Below are positions 46,559 through 59,500 of a DNA stretch of 64,000 nucleotides, in pieces. The position numbers and the translations under genes were made by a program. The stretch lies in assembly GCA_035048495.1 (NCBI GenBank), contig CM068547.1:18421913-18485912 (forward strand), read 5' to 3'. This DNA comes from Euptelea pleiosperma (taxonomy: Eukaryota; Streptophyta; Magnoliopsida; Ranunculales; Eupteleaceae). The notes beneath the pieces were generated by a model. That model saw only the letters and a list, made by a program, of their open reading frames with translations, did no database searches and was not told where the DNA came from. The stretch's first letter is position 1, and every line of letters starts with the position of its first letter.

Positions 46559-49269
46559 TGATATTCGCTTAAAAGTGCATATTTTCCACTGTTATCTTCT
46601 AAGCGTTTTCACACTCTCCTACGTTAAAATGCTCTATTTATCTACTTTTCTATGTAAGAGTCTCTATTGTCGCGTAGAACACACTTTTCTGGACGAAATG
46701 GTATATTTGCATGCATTAAACACATTTTCGAAAGTCTAGACATTGAGTCGTTCTGATAAAGTCTCATTACGCGCTTCTTCTGTCGCAGAAAACCCCGATG
46801 GGACAATTCTCGAAACTTGCGAGCCCACATCATTCAAGAAAGCCCATTATCAAAGCTTAAAGAGCCCACATGCTATGACTAGAAGATATAGGCCAAATAT
46901 GGGCTGAATAAGAGGACCAAAAAGCCGGCCCAAAGAACGAAGAAAGTAGGAGAGCCAATGACCAAGAGACGGACCAAAGCGTTTAAAGTCACATGAGTCA
47001 GCAAGGAATGATAGTCTACTCTACTGGAGAAGCGTGATGATGGTCACAGTGAAGACCAGGGTTCCAGACCCTTTGCCAATACCTTTATCTCTATTTTCTG
47101 ATATTTTCTCGCTCATCTCTCCTTATTCTCTCTCTCTTCATCTCTCGGTCCTCGAATCTACTGACCTAACCCCAGAACTCCTGCCCATTGGCTCTGTCTC
47201 ATCTCCCTTAGCTTTCTGACCGTTGGATCTCTCTAGATCTGTTGATCTACCAATCTGGGTCCCATTCAAGTCACCATCCATCCGATCGCCATCAGATTGT
47301 CTATCACATCATCTTGTGAGACGATGGACATCATCAATCCATGTGGGCCAGTAGCCGGGCCCATCATCATCGACCTGTTGTCCGACCAGTTAGTGGACCC
47401 CGTGAATTTCAAAATAATTTTAATTAAAAAATGGGGGGCCCACTAAATAGGGAAATTCCCTAAATAAAAGTAGTGTTTTACTTTAAAAAAAATATATATA
47501 TATTTTTATTCCCTAATTTCCATTAATAGAAACTAGGGAGCTTTAAAAGGGGAAGGAGAAGGGTTCTTTGGAACCCTAATCCCCCTCTAATCCCTTCAAT
47601 CTTTCCCCAAAAACCCTTTCCCACGTTTCCCTTCTTCTTTGGCCCATCTTTTTCTTTTTTTTTCCTTCTTCTTCTTCGTCATCTTCTTCACGTTATCACC
47701 GGAGTTGCAGCCTGCAACTCCGGCCAGCACCTCCTCCACCACATCTACGAGTTGCAGGTCTGACCTCGCCATCCTCTTGCAATGGAGCAGCAGCCTCCAT
47801 TACTGCCGCCCCCATCACCACTTGAACCAGCAACCTCCATCTCTCTTTAAGGTTGCTGGAGTTGCAACCTGCAACTCCAGTCCGTTTCACCCTACAACCC
47901 TAGCACCTCTCTCTCACGCCCCCTTCTTCTTCATGTGGGCAGCCACCATTTTTCTCCAGCCGTTCTGCCCCTCTTGCTTCTCTTCCTCTCCATTCAAAAA
48001 AAAAAAAAAATAAGAGAAACAAAAAGAAGAAAAGAGGAAGGAAAGAAGAAGGAGGAGGGTGGGATACCGCCTTGCTGCTATCGCCTAGACCATTACTGCC
48101 ATCCACCTCCACCAGCACCTGCTGGACACGAGTCTGCAACTCCAACTTGCAGACCGTGTTTCACAAGAAAAAGTAGTAGAGGAAGAAGAAGAGGAGGGGG
48201 GAATTGCAGCACACTTCACCGCTGGATCCGCCTCCTCCGTCTCTCCTTGCTACTACTGTCTTCCCCCTGCATGAGCGCCACCGACAGGTTCGCCCATTCC
48301 TTCATCAGATCGGACCCCCATTCTCCTTCCTCGCTCCAAGCCGCTACAACAGCCACCGAACTACTACTCTTCACTAATTTTGGTGTTGCAAAATAGCAAC
48401 ACCAACCACAGTCCGCCCCCACAAACCAGCACCGCCTGTTGCATGATCGCCCCCTCCTCCATCGCATCTTCATCCCCCTCCAGCCACGTTGCTGGTGTTG
48501 GTAATGGCATAACCATTCCCCTCTTGAACAGCTGCCTCTCTCTTCTTCTCTCTCCATTTTCACCAAGAAAACAAACAAAGGAGGGCATCGTACCCTCCAT
48601 GGTGGCTGTTGCCCACTCACCATCACAATCGCTCCTTTAGGCCGTTCCAACCATCTTGGGCTAATCCATCATGATCGATCTCGATCGAGCATTCCGGGTA
48701 TGTTTCAAGGGTAAGATTCTCTCTCTTAAGCTCTTTCTCTCTCTAGTCTCTCTCTCTAAAACTCAGTTTTCACTCTCTAGATCTCTTAATTTCTTTTTCT
48801 CTCTCTAGTTAATCTCTCTAGATCCTAATCTCTTTTTCTTTCTCTAAGTCTAGTTCGTTTCTCTCTCTACAACCTATCTTTCTTTCTCTAGATTAAATTT
48901 GTTTATGGCTTTCTAGATTGCTTTTGAATTTAATTTGATTTGTAAGAACTCATTGAGGATGAATAAAATTGTTATTTTTACATTTGTTAGTTTACTTTTG
49001 TGTTTTTGGTTGTTTGTGGCAATTTCTCTCTCTAAAAATCACTAAGCATGTTTTAAATCGCTTCACCATTCTCACCCCACCACAATTTCTGAGATAAATC
49101 CGTCATTTCATGTTCATGAATTGCGCGACTTAACCCCCGAGTGCGGATCGACATCCGACACGAATCCCTATACAAAAGTTTATATTTTGCAGGATTAAAA
49201 TGCGGATCAAATTACAAATGTGTTGATTCTAGGGTTTCCGTAACCAACGAGCAGAAAAATCTACTTTCA
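46559..49269 (+). mobile_element. Solo family A LTR in antisense gene (5' site)
   Basis: 2711 bp, TGATATTCGCTT...CTACTTTCA, duplications GTAGG (46554-46558) and GTGGG (49270-49274), one transition apart. It carries two leader palindromes: 12-bp arms CCGGAGTTGCAG/CTGCAACTCCGG (47699-47723) and 11-bp arms CTGGAGTTGCA/TGCAACTCCAG (47856-47880). Promoter hairpin 47561-47576; intron-like 48711-49192. Confidence 0.9.
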
Positions 49270-50402
49270 GTGGGCTAATCGTTCATCCCGGGACTTCAGA
49301 GGCCGGGATATCGCCTTGTCGAGATTTTCTCTTTCGAAGAGGAACTTCGAGACTTTCCGAGTCCCGCTCCTGGCTTCCTTCTCTTATTATGACCCCGGGA
49401 AGAGAGTGCCTCTGTGAATAATCTGGGGGAGAGATCCTAACTTATGCAGCGGCCCGGCAGCTCGAACAAGAGACTTGTCTTTCTTTTTCGAGGCTTTATG
49501 CTTTTTCGCGAGATCCGAGTGCTTCAATTCGTTGGGAATCCACTTCAAAATATATCACCTTATCTTCTATACCCCTGGGTTATACCAGGGGTCTTCTGAT
49601 GAATTCTGCAAACATTAAACAATAGAATCAAAACATCATCAAAGGAACGTATTATGCAAAGACAAGATATGAAGAGATTCATACCGCCAGAGTTGAAAGT
49701 AGATCAAACTGGATGTACGTCAGAACTTTCTTCCGCACGCACGTCACGATCCCAAGAACCCGTCACCAATAAAAGATCTGAGTGCCATCCTTTATTGTTG
49801 TCCGGAAGCTTCTCAACGAACTTGCATTCTATCTTTCAAGCAGCTACGGACCAGAAGCCGTTCATACGGGTACTGTCTGGCCACTTCTTCAACATGTACA
49901 AATAATCGATCTCGGCCAGACTGATCTTATGTTTACTGATGGAGTTTATGTACTCCACCCGAGTCATCAGACGCCAGAAATTCCCATGCATCTGCCCGGG
50001 AGCCCTATCATAAAACCACAAGACTTCTCGGGCGAGAGGAGTAAGAGGAAGAGTTAACCCATCCTTCAATTGAGGACGGGTGATACTAATCTCACCCGGA
50101 TTGGTCGGTTCCCCGTACATACGACCAAGGGTGATGAAAATTGAACGGGAGATTCCGAGCTCACCCCGGAGACCTACTATGTATGGATCATTCTCGTGAG
50201 TAGGAATTCTTTCAATCCATTCAGGAGTAGGAGGGGAGACCTCAGCCCTATTGACTTCAGATTGAGAAGCTTCAAGCGCTTCTTGATCTTCAAACATCCT
50301 ATCTATGGAACTTGAGGAAACCTCATCCTCAGATGCAGCACCACCGGCAGGTTCCCAATGAGCCACTTCTCCACACTCTTCTATGACAACTTTCCCCCTC
50401 AT
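49270..50402 (-). pseudogene. Antisense Tat gene, 5' exons (Transposase_28-like)
   Basis: I prefer the start MRGKVVIEECGEV (ATG 50402-50400): the upstream open frame from 50504 is pyrimidine-coded and looks like leader or intron. An acidic head is followed by the conserved domain: YIVGLRGELGISRSIF, LPLTPLAREVLWFYDRAPGQ, NFWRLMTRVEYINS, DYLYMLKKWPDSTRMNGFWS, then after one stop (AA*K) VEKLPDNNKGWHSDLLLVTG and SWD. This order fits Transposase_28-like proteins ('...GW...FF.V...W'). Exon 1 ends at 49685; a 79-bp intron (49684-49606, GTATGA...TTTGCAG) precedes exon 2, which has several stops, is Lys/Arg-rich, and is cut at 49270 by the solo LTR. Confidence 0.72.
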
Positions 50403-50603
50403 GATCACAGAAGAAAGTAGAGAGGAATACGAAAAGAAAGAAAGAAGAAAATGAGGGAGAGGGAATATACCACTGGTAAAATTGAAGGAGAGTCTTCCGT
50501 ACACAAGCAGAGGAACGGGGAGGTTGAACGGAGAAATCGAAAGCCTGAAATTGCACCAGAGCTTTGGTAGAGAGTAAAAAAAAGAATAATGGCACTCAGC
50601 AAC

Positions 50604-50611
50604 TATTTATA
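50604..50611 (-). promoter_or_regulatory. TATA box of antisense gene
   Basis: The minus strand reads CTATAAATAG, about 100 bp upstream of the 50504 ATG and 200 bp upstream of the preferred ATG. It gives the antisense gene its own promoter, separate from the LTR. Confidence 0.6.
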
Positions 50612-50930
50612 GAAGAGGTGCCTGGAGTTATCACTCAGACAAACTAGCACTATCATACCCCAGACGCGAAAATTTGAAAATACCTTACTGATTCGACTAT
50701 ATGTACATCTGGATTCGAGTAGCATCAATCATTCTATTCGATAGACGTGCTCCGATTTTCACGCCTATATGGACAGGTCAGCAAATCAGTCACAATAACT
50801 GACGCTACATTAAATGTGACGAGCAGCGGACAATTGATAGATAAGAAATCAGATGCGTTATATGATGCCACGTATCATCAACGGTTGGGATCTTTTTCAG
50901 AAGATACGACGACAAATTGCATATCTACTC

Positions 50931-50943
50931 AAAAAGGGGGCGA
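50931..50943 (+). other. Polypurine tract of Tat element
   Basis: AAAAAGGGGGCGA directly before TGTTTGTGCC. It resembles the tract of the related nested element (GAGAGGGGGCTAA). Confidence 0.75.
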
Positions 50944-52196
50944 TGTTTGTGCCGTATTTTTCGGCTAATAAGATGATTCCACGTGGTGCTGGCTTGGCAC
51001 GTGCTAAAATATCAAGTCGACACCTGGCGTATCATGCCATGCGCGAGTTAATGCATTGGAAGAGCCTGTGGAAGACAGCTATTAATTTATGCTTTCCCAG
51101 TCATGCGCCATTTTACAAGCAAGAGCTGCCACGTGTCAGAATAGACGTCCGAGGAAATCTCTGCTCGAAATAAGTAAATAACGGAGAACATTGAAGTTGT
51201 CGGCAACATATATAAATCTTTACCGACAAGTTATTCAACGGTCCACTTGACGGGAATGACTTTCAACTCATTCCGACAAGTTCGACGGCCTACTTGACGG
51301 GAATGATTTTCAACTCATCCCAACAAGTTCAGCGGCCCACTTGACGGGAATGACATTCAACTCATCCCAACAAGTTCGACGGTCTACTTGACGGGAATAA
51401 CATTCAACTCATCTCGACAAGTTCAACGGCCTACTTGACGGGAATGACATTTAACTCATCCCGACAAGTTCAGCAGCCTACTTGACGGGAATGATATTCA
51501 ACTCATCCCGACAAGTTCAACGGCATACTTGACGGGAATGACACTCAACTCATCCCGTCAAGATCAAAATAGTACGCTAGATGGGAATGGTTATCTACCC
51601 ATCCCGACAAGGATACAGAATTCTACAAACGAGATAAGTATTCTAAACTATAATCCAGTTAATTGCTTACTTATCTATTATATGATTGCCACGTGGTGAT
51701 TAGTTTGACTATTATGCAACTCCCACGTTCTCCCATTCAAATATCTGCCACGAGGAATGCCGCCTTAGTCATTTCAGATATAACTGAATAGGGAAGTTAG
51801 TATCTAACAAAGAGAGACAATTTCATAACAGAATCTCTTCAGATCGGATCTAACTAACGAGAAGTGGATACGCAGAAGGTGAGTTATGCCAGTTCTGGGG
51901 GTATTAATACATGACACTTAGAACTAAGAAAGGAATCTTGTTTTCTAGATCCAGATAGTCTAAACTCTGAATCATCTTTTCTATACTTTGTAAAACCTGT
52001 TAGTACACCCCATACTAACTTGAGCATCGGAGTATTGTCAACAAGTGCAACCACATTTCATCCGGAGATTATCCTATCATTCGCAGCAGAGAAAGGAGTT
52101 CTGTCCTAAAGCATCAGAGTTGTCGGATCATCATCGAGATACGAATCGTCTGACCTCGAAGATTGTGTCGGTTAGATTATATATTTTTTCTCCACA
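50944..52196 (+). repeat. 3' LTR of Tat element
   Basis: TG (50944) to TCTCCACA (52196). The right 300 bp match the LTRs of the element at 8835-13192 in opposite orientation. GGGTATTAATACATGA (about 51897) corresponds to that element's TATA position. TATATAAAT also occurs at 51209-51217. No primer site follows, as expected for a 3' LTR. Confidence 0.75.
51231..51610. repeat. 47-bp minisatellite in LTR, eight copies
   Basis: Unit built on CTTGACGGGAATGA...CTCATCCCGACAAG; the two halves are imperfect complements, so each unit can fold. Same LTR position as the GGGATGAG arrays of the nested element but a different unit. Confidence 0.9.
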
Positions 52197-52560
52197 TTAG
52201 TTATTTGATTATTTATTTTAATTGGATATGTTGTAATGCATGATTGAGATAATTTAATATTACTCGTGTTGAGTATTGACAGTGGACGTAGGTGCAGAGT
52301 CGCCGAATCACTATAAATCTGTGTCTCATTTGATTATGAATGTTGCATACCTTGTCTTAGATTTACCCATATATTATTCTGTGGATGTTTATTAATTTGG
52401 TTGTTTGATCCTTTTCCGCCTTGTGTGATCATTAATTTTTAATCCATATAAAATTCGCAGAGAAATTAAAAATTATCCTATTCACCCCCTTTAGGACTTT
52501 ATGTGGTAATTAAAAGAGAATTTCAATCTCTACATCAATCCATCCAGATTGGACAATTGT
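52197..52560 (+). mobile_element. Copia LTR or leader-like fragment
   Basis: Contains 'gtggacgtaggtgcagagtcgccgaatcac', 'aaatctgtgtctc' and 'tattcaccccctttaggac', phrases common near copia 5' LTR ends and leaders. No LTR boundary, primer site or ORF was found, so only a fragment is claimed. Confidence 0.4.
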
Positions 52561-53499
52561 ATTATGCTATTTATTTAGTAACCATTTTTTTTCAGATGCT
52601 TCACAGGATTGCTTACGAAGTACAACTATTACACTCATGTTGAAGTATCCATGTTGATGTGACATGGATGCAAAACCCATATTGAAGCAAATGAAAATTT
52701 GTTAAAAGGAAAAAGAAGAAAGAAGAAATATTTTGAGTCTGTAGATCATGTAGTTACTATATTAGTACCCAATATTTTAACCCCTTCCAATGTTATGGGA
52801 TGAATATCAAGATATGCTAGTAATTTGCATCTTCCTATGTTGATTTTTGTCTTTCTCGTTCAGATTTTAAATTTAGGATATCTAAATAAAGCCAACTAGG
52901 AAATATATGAAAAGATAAATGCTCCACTAGTTTTGAAGATAACAATGTAAAACTTCACTGACACTGTACAACATAATAAAACACTTTGCATATGCATTGT
53001 TTACACTCAAAAATCATAAATCACAACAATTCAACACAATACGAGAAGAATCGCTCTCCCAAATTAAGCCATTTGAAAAACAAGGACCTAAATTTTGGTT
53101 CTCTTTCCACAATGTCTTAGGTTACACAACTCAAGATTTAGTGTTTATAGCTTGAATCCACACTGCTGAACTGGGTGATCTTTTTTTTATCATTTAGGAC
53201 ATTGTTGAGTGCCTTGTGATGTGTTACTTCTTATACCACAAATTCGAAATTAGGAATTGTGAGAAGAGGTAAAAAAAAGATAAAAATAAGAAATATGAAG
53301 AGAAACACCTGGTTCTCGATACGATTGTCCAAGTTGCAGAATAGGTTTCGCGATGAAATCCAGACTCCGTCTAAAGATTACAGGTCATGTCACATCTACA
53401 AGAAAAAAAGAGGGAGTGAGAGGAAATGAATAACAAATATTATCTACCTAAGAAGAAAGTAGAGAAAAAATAGAGAAGTAAAATAGATCAAACAGAGAG
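52561..53499. other. AT-rich region, nothing identified
   Basis: No ORF over 60 codons, no family A sequence, no tandem repeat. It may be internal DNA of the CACTA element ending at 53966. Confidence 0.5.
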
Positions 53500-53966
53500 G
53501 GAACGAGAACATACCTATCATTCAGCGTGTAGGTTCCAGATCCAAGATCCAAGTGGTAGTAGCAGGGCCCTTGGCTATTGTTCTTGGGGATATCGTCGAG
53601 ATACAGACTGAGAGAGGGAGAAAGAGGGTGAGTGAAAGATCCCTAAAAATGAGTGAGAGAGTGGGTGAAAGAAAGAGCCCTAAAAATCTCTCTATGACAT
53701 CGTGAGAGAGTGGGGAAACCGTGAAAAAAAATTGAGGGAAAATGATTCCCACGGATTTTGCAACATTCCAATTTGGTTTCTTCGACGACTTAGTCGTCGC
53801 ATAACAGCACGAGAAAAATTTATTAAAAATAAAAAATTAAATTAATGAAGTATGACTACTATAAGGGCCTTAGCGAGGGACTTAATGTGTCAGAAACTTG
53901 CGATGTACTATATTAGTCGCAATGGCTCATGTCAGTCTATCGGGAAAAGTCATTTTTTTGGTAGTG
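53500..53966. mobile_element. CACTA-type transposon right terminus
   Basis: The minus strand from 53966 reads CACTACCAAAAAAATGAC, a CACTA-type terminal inverted repeat. Subterminal sequence includes a palindrome CGACGACT-T-AGTCGTCG (53783-53799) and GCGACTAATATAG. The left end is not found. It seems to sit inside a family A LTR (53967 onwards). The 76-codon ORF at 53522-53752 minus is unrecognised. Confidence 0.5.
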
Positions 53967-54405
<439 letters not shown>

Positions 54406-55469
54406 ACAAAATGAACTTTAGATGCTCACACATCTTTCGAGAAGGCAACGGAGCTACGAACAATCTGGCTAACTAGGGATCTAACACGAGTGGTTCGATT
54501 ATTTTCTCATGGAACTCCACCCCTACTTGTGCTAAAAAAGAAGTTGTCTCAAATCTCATGTGTCAACCGGCTTATAGATTTCGATTTTTTAAGGCTCGAG
54601 GGTTCTTTTGGTTTTAAGAGCATATTAATGATTTTCTTGAGACTTTCAGTGTGGCTATTCTGGAATTGCTCCAGAAAAACTAAACTCTGAGTCCTAAAGT
54701 GATATACCTTTTAATCCCATTCTTGGTTTCACCTCTTCGGTTTTCTCTGGTTGTAACATGATATTTGTTCTTTTATCTAATAATAAACATCTTTATTCTT
54801 TGAAAAAAAATAGCCGTGAAAGGTGCACAAATTGAGCAATTGAAGAAGAAAAAGGCAATGAATATGGAGGGAGCTGCACTGGCAATGATGAACAAATTCA
54901 TAGACCAGAAAGAATAGTTTGTAGCCAAGAACATGGCATATATGCAAATTGTAGAATCCATAATGAATGATATAAATGCCTTGCTACTGTAAATATACTT
55001 GATCTTTCATCTGTAATGAAAAAATGTGTTTCATTTTCGTTCATTAGTCCCAAGTATTTGCCATACAAACATAGAGATTTAGATAACCATGTCATGCATA
55101 ATCGAGAAGCAAAAACTACTGTAGACAATTAATGTTCAGGAAAGATGTAGATCAATTGTGAAGAAGGCCGTCAGCATGTAACTCTTAATTCCCCAATAAA
55201 AATGCATCTTGACTGAAATCATCTGCATAAAGTCGATATATTGAGCATAATGGAACTCAAAAAATTAGCCAAATGATGTTGGATAAGCCTATCCATTGAA
55301 ATGTCCCATTTGTAACACTATGAAGCAAATTATACAGAAGGAAAATAACCAAAATTGATTGTGTAAAACACTAACTACACAGTTGATATGCATCAAAATA
55401 GGCCAATTCCTTAGAAACAAAATTTTTAACATTAATCATTGATGTGAGTCCCAAACATGAATCTTCGAA
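54406..55469. other. Unassigned region with a poly(A)-like tail
   Basis: 54700-54811 ends in 'taataaacatctttattctttg' plus A8, like a LINE or processed 3' end on plus. From 54812 to 54990 there is a short Lys/Met-rich frame (QIEQLKKKKAMNMEGAALAM) with one stop, which I cannot identify. The remainder is AT-rich with nothing recognisable. Confidence 0.35.
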
Positions 55470-58400
55470 GACTTAGAACTCAAGTCCGAGGTCCAGTTGG
55501 GAAACTATAGTCAGTTGTAGGTTTAGGCATTTAAGACTTAGAACTCAAGTCCATTTCGGAACCTTGAAGTCCAAATCGGGCAAACGAGGTCCAACTCTTC
55601 TGAAATCTCTTCCAACACTTCAAATGTGTTAGAAGAAATGTGATTAAAATTCGAGGTCCGATTGGAAAACTATAGTCAATTGTAGGTTTAGGCATTTAAG
55701 ACTTAGAACTCAAGTCCATTTCGGAACCTCGACATCCAAATCAGGCAAACGAGGTCTGACTCTCTTGAAACTTCTTCTAACACTTCAAACGTGTTAAAAC
55801 AAATGTATTGGAAGAAATGTGGTCAAAATCCGAGGTCCGATTGAGAAACGGTAGTCAGTTGTAGTTTTAGGCATTTAAGACTTAGAACCCAAGTCCATTT
55901 CAGAACCTCAACATCTGAAACAAGGGTTTTTCCGCGTCGTTGGTTACGGAAACCCTAGAATCAACACATTTATAAATTGATCCGGTTCTTAAATCCTGTA
56001 AAATTTTATATCTGTATAGGGATTCGTGTCGGATGTCGATCCGCACTCGGGGTTAGTGTGCACAATTTAAAGACATGAAATGACGAATTTGTATCAGAAA
56101 AATATAGAGAGGTAAGAATGGTGGTGGATTAAAACATGATTGGTTAATTTTAGAGAAGAAAATTGCTACAAATATCAAGAGCATGAAGAACCCAGATAAA
56201 GTAAAACATGAAATATAAACTATTGCAATTAAATAATAAAGAAAAACTAAAATTTATTCAAAGTGATTAAATCCTTACAACCATTGATAGAATTAAACAA
56301 AGTTTAGAAAGCAATAACTAGAGAGAAAAACAAAGAATTTTAGAGAGAGAAAATTAGGAGAGGGAGTATTCCTAGAGAGAGAAGATAGAAAGATAGTCTA
56401 AAGAGGGGGAGAGAGAAAGATAACTCATCACTTACCACGAGATGAATTGGGAACATGTCCAGCCAAGTGATGGTTGCTGGCCATGGGATGGTGCACGACT
56501 TGGTACGGGCTGCAAGGAGATCTTAGTGACAACCGATAGGGGGATGGTGGAAGCCGAGCTTGCAAGGGGGAGGACGTGGTCCAGCCCAATGGGACAGCAG
56601 CAGGTTGGGGCTATCCCTTCTCATTCTTCTTCTTCTCTTTTTTTTTTTTAATACTTCACGCCATTAATGCCGGAGTTGCAGACCTGCAACTCCGGCCGTG
56701 ATGTGAAGAAGAAGATGAAGGGGCGGTGTGGTGACAGTTGCAGCAGTAACTCTTTGAGGGCAACTCCCCTGTTCTTCACTGGTGGTGGTTGAGAGAGAGG
56801 CAGAACGGCAAGGAGGGGCACGAGGGAGAAGTGCAGGTGATGATAGAGGTGCTAATGGTGGACTGGACGTGCTGGTCGTTCCACTATGCTGGGCGGTGGT
56901 AGAAGAGGGGCGGTGTTGCTGTTTGCAACACCAGAAACGGTGTGTGCAGCGGCATGGAAGTGGTGTAGTTGGTGGTGCGGCAAGAGGCGAACTACAGGGC
57001 GGAGAAGGAGATGGTGGCTAGTGATGCAGGCGGAGTGGTGGCTGGTGATGCAGTCAAGTGGAGAGAGCTGCGTCTCCTTCCTTCTCTTCTCTTCTTTTTT
57101 TTCCTTTTTTGTTTTCTTTTCTGGTTCCTCTTTTTGTGATGGAGCTCAAGATGGTGAAGAAGGGAGGCCGGTTTTGGAGTCGAAACAGCAAGGAAGAGAG
57201 AGGAGGTGGCTGACGACTTGCTATTGGAGAGGGGCAGCAGCAGTTTGATCGGAGATGTAGGAAAGAGATGGGGGAGCGGTTATTGGAGAAGAGATTGAAT
57301 CATGGAGGAGAAAACGTGGGGAGAAGAGGTGGGCCAAAGAGAGACAGTTGTCGGCTCTAATGGTGGGAACGTGATGGAGCACGAGCTTGCTGTTCTTCGT
57401 GGTTGGCAGCGCTTCAGCAAACACGGAGATGATCGTGAAAGCAGTGATGGTGATCGGCCGAAGCAAGTGGAAGGGGACTCGCCTGGGGGAGCTGTTTGTT
57501 ATGGTGGCGAACCAAGAGATGGTGGCTGCTCTAGCCGGTCGTGATGACCAGTGGCTGAGGCGGTGGTGCAGCACCGTGAGTGGAGGAAATCCAGAAGAGA
57601 GGGGCGTTCCCCTTTGCTGTTAGAAAAGGGGGCGGCAAGGGCAGGTGGGTTGCTTGGTGTTGAGGTGGAGAAGATGGTGGATTGATGGCTTGCAGCATGG
57701 AGAGAGATGGAGATGGGGGCGGTTCTCAAGAAAATGGAGGAGAGGAAAAACGTGGGGAGAAGAAAAGAGAGAGATAAATCTTTCTCTTTCTTTTCTTTAT
57801 ATAATATTAGGGTTTGTGGTGAATGGGAAAGAGGTGTGGACCCCACCTTCTATTTCAAAGAAGTTTCTCCCTATCTTGGGCACGTCTAGCTATTCTCTTC
57901 ACAATTTAATACTGTCCATGCCCTTGCCTCCACTACTTTGCCCCTTTTCTCCACCTCCAATGCCTTGTTGGCATTAGATTCTATCTTTCATTTATTGGAA
58001 AAAAAAACCTCAAAACATTCTATGTATTTGCAATGCACCCATCGTCCATAATTCTTGGCGATATTGCCCTCCTTTATGCGAAGACCGTCTTAGCTTGTCC
58101 CACACCACACCGTACACCATGTGTCTTCGATAAAATATACGGGATGTTCATTTTGGATACAACGGTCCACCTCCTTGGTCCACTTGCCTAGCACTGAGGT
58201 CCACTTGTTGGCCTGATAGCCCAATTGTGGTTTGTAACTAGATCCACTAGTCCAAGATCTTTCGGCCCACCGTTTGTTCTTTGACCTTGGCCTAACATCA
58301 TAGCCCAATCCCCTGGCCCAATCTACTGGTTCATATCATATGTCTATTCCACATGGTGATGAACCGTAGTGATTTCCAACAGTGAAAAGTTAGGGGCCAT

Positions 58401-59500
58401 GTCCGTGTAAGCAATGTGATGTACAATCTCCGTGTAACTCCATTATCATTTGGTTCTGCTGGCTTTCAGTCGACATTAAATATGCACCCTTGTTTTGTAA
58501 GTGCCCAGCACTTCCTTCTAGCAACGGGGCCCATTTTTCTTGACCTGTGTCTTGGTAATTTGCCCAGCTCTCCCAAGTGGCTCTGTTAAGGTTCCCGGTC
58601 TGCATTTTGGTCGACAACATTTTTGTTCTCTCTCTCTTTCCCAGTTCTTAATCTGGCTCTACAATCTTTTAGTTTGGCTTGTACTTGGCTCATATCTTCT
58701 TGTCATAGCCTAAAGGTTCTTTAAGCTTCGTGGGCCAGCCAGTCTTGAAATTTTTCCGATTGGGTTTCCTACAACAGTGGAAACACGTAATGAGTCTCAA
58801 TTAGAATGGCTTTATATCTAGACTTCCGAAAACGTGTTTAATGCATGCAAATATATCATTTCGTCCAGAAAAGTGTGTTCTACGTAGTAAAAGAGACTCT
58901 TACGTAGAAAAGTGGATAAATAAGGTAGTTTTACGTAGGAGAGTGTGATAACGCTTAAAGGATAATAGTGGAAAATACGCACTTTTAAGCGAATATCAAC
59001 GTCCAAATTTGGCAATTGAGGTCTGACTCTTCCGTAATCTCTTCCAACACTTCAAATGTGTTAAAACAAATGTGTTGAAAGAAATGTGGTCAAAATCTGA
59101 GGTTCGGTTGTGAAACGGTAGTCAGTTGTAGGTTTAGGCATTTAAGACTTAGAACTTAAGTCAATTTCAAAACATCGACGTCCAAATCGGGCAAACAAGG
59201 TCCGACTCTCCTGAAACCTTTTCTAACACTTCAAACGTGTTAAAACAAATGTGTTGGAAGAGACGGGGTCAAAATCCGAGGTCCAGTTGGAAAACTATAG
59301 TTAGTTGTAGGTTTAGGCATTTAAGACTTAGAATTCAAGTCCATTTCGAAACCTCGACGTTCAAAACGGGCAAATGAGGTCCGACTCTCCTGAAACTTCT
59401 TCAAACACTTCAAACGTGTTAAAACATATGTGTTAGAAGAGATTGGGGTCAAAATCCGAATTCTGCTTGGGAAACTATAGTCAGTTGTAGGTTTAGGTTT
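55470..59500. repeat. 179-bp tandem array, split by solo LTR
   Basis: 'gacttagaac' and following sequence start units at 55535, 55700, 55879, then after the LTR at 59146 and 59325. Steps are 165, 179, (179 after removing the 3083-bp LTR plus 5-bp duplication) and 179. Units hold 'caagtccatttcggaacctcg' and 'gtcagttgtaggtttaggca'. It lies upstream of a CACTA right end and is probably part of that element. Confidence 0.85.
55916..58998 (-). mobile_element. Solo family A LTR in the 179-bp array
   Basis: 3083 bp, TGAAACAAGGG...GCGAATATCA, duplications ACATC (55911-55915) and ACGTC (58999-59003). Other array units have ACGTC, so the left copy mutated at a CpG. Palindrome with 13-bp arms GCCGGAGTTGCAG/CTGCAACTCCGGC at 56669-56696. 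Intron-like 56435-55996 on minus. Contains unrelated-looking leader sequence at 56.4-57.8 kb whose ORFs are not credible. Confidence 0.9.

Larger units (their letters stand above)
36723..52196 (+). mobile_element. Tat-lineage Ty3/gypsy element, 5' part missing
   Basis: Plus-sense RT end, RNase H, second (archaeal-type) RNase H and integrase (to 39755), then tandem repeats, an antisense multi-exon gene (50.4 to 40.6 kb, minus), a polypurine tract (50931-50943) and a 3' LTR (50944-52196). Two RNase H domains plus an antisense additional ORF next to the 3' LTR are hallmarks of the Tat/Ogre/Retand lineage. 5' LTR, gag, protease and most of RT are missing. Three family A LTRs and one other candidate LTR interrupt it. 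Confidence 0.8.
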
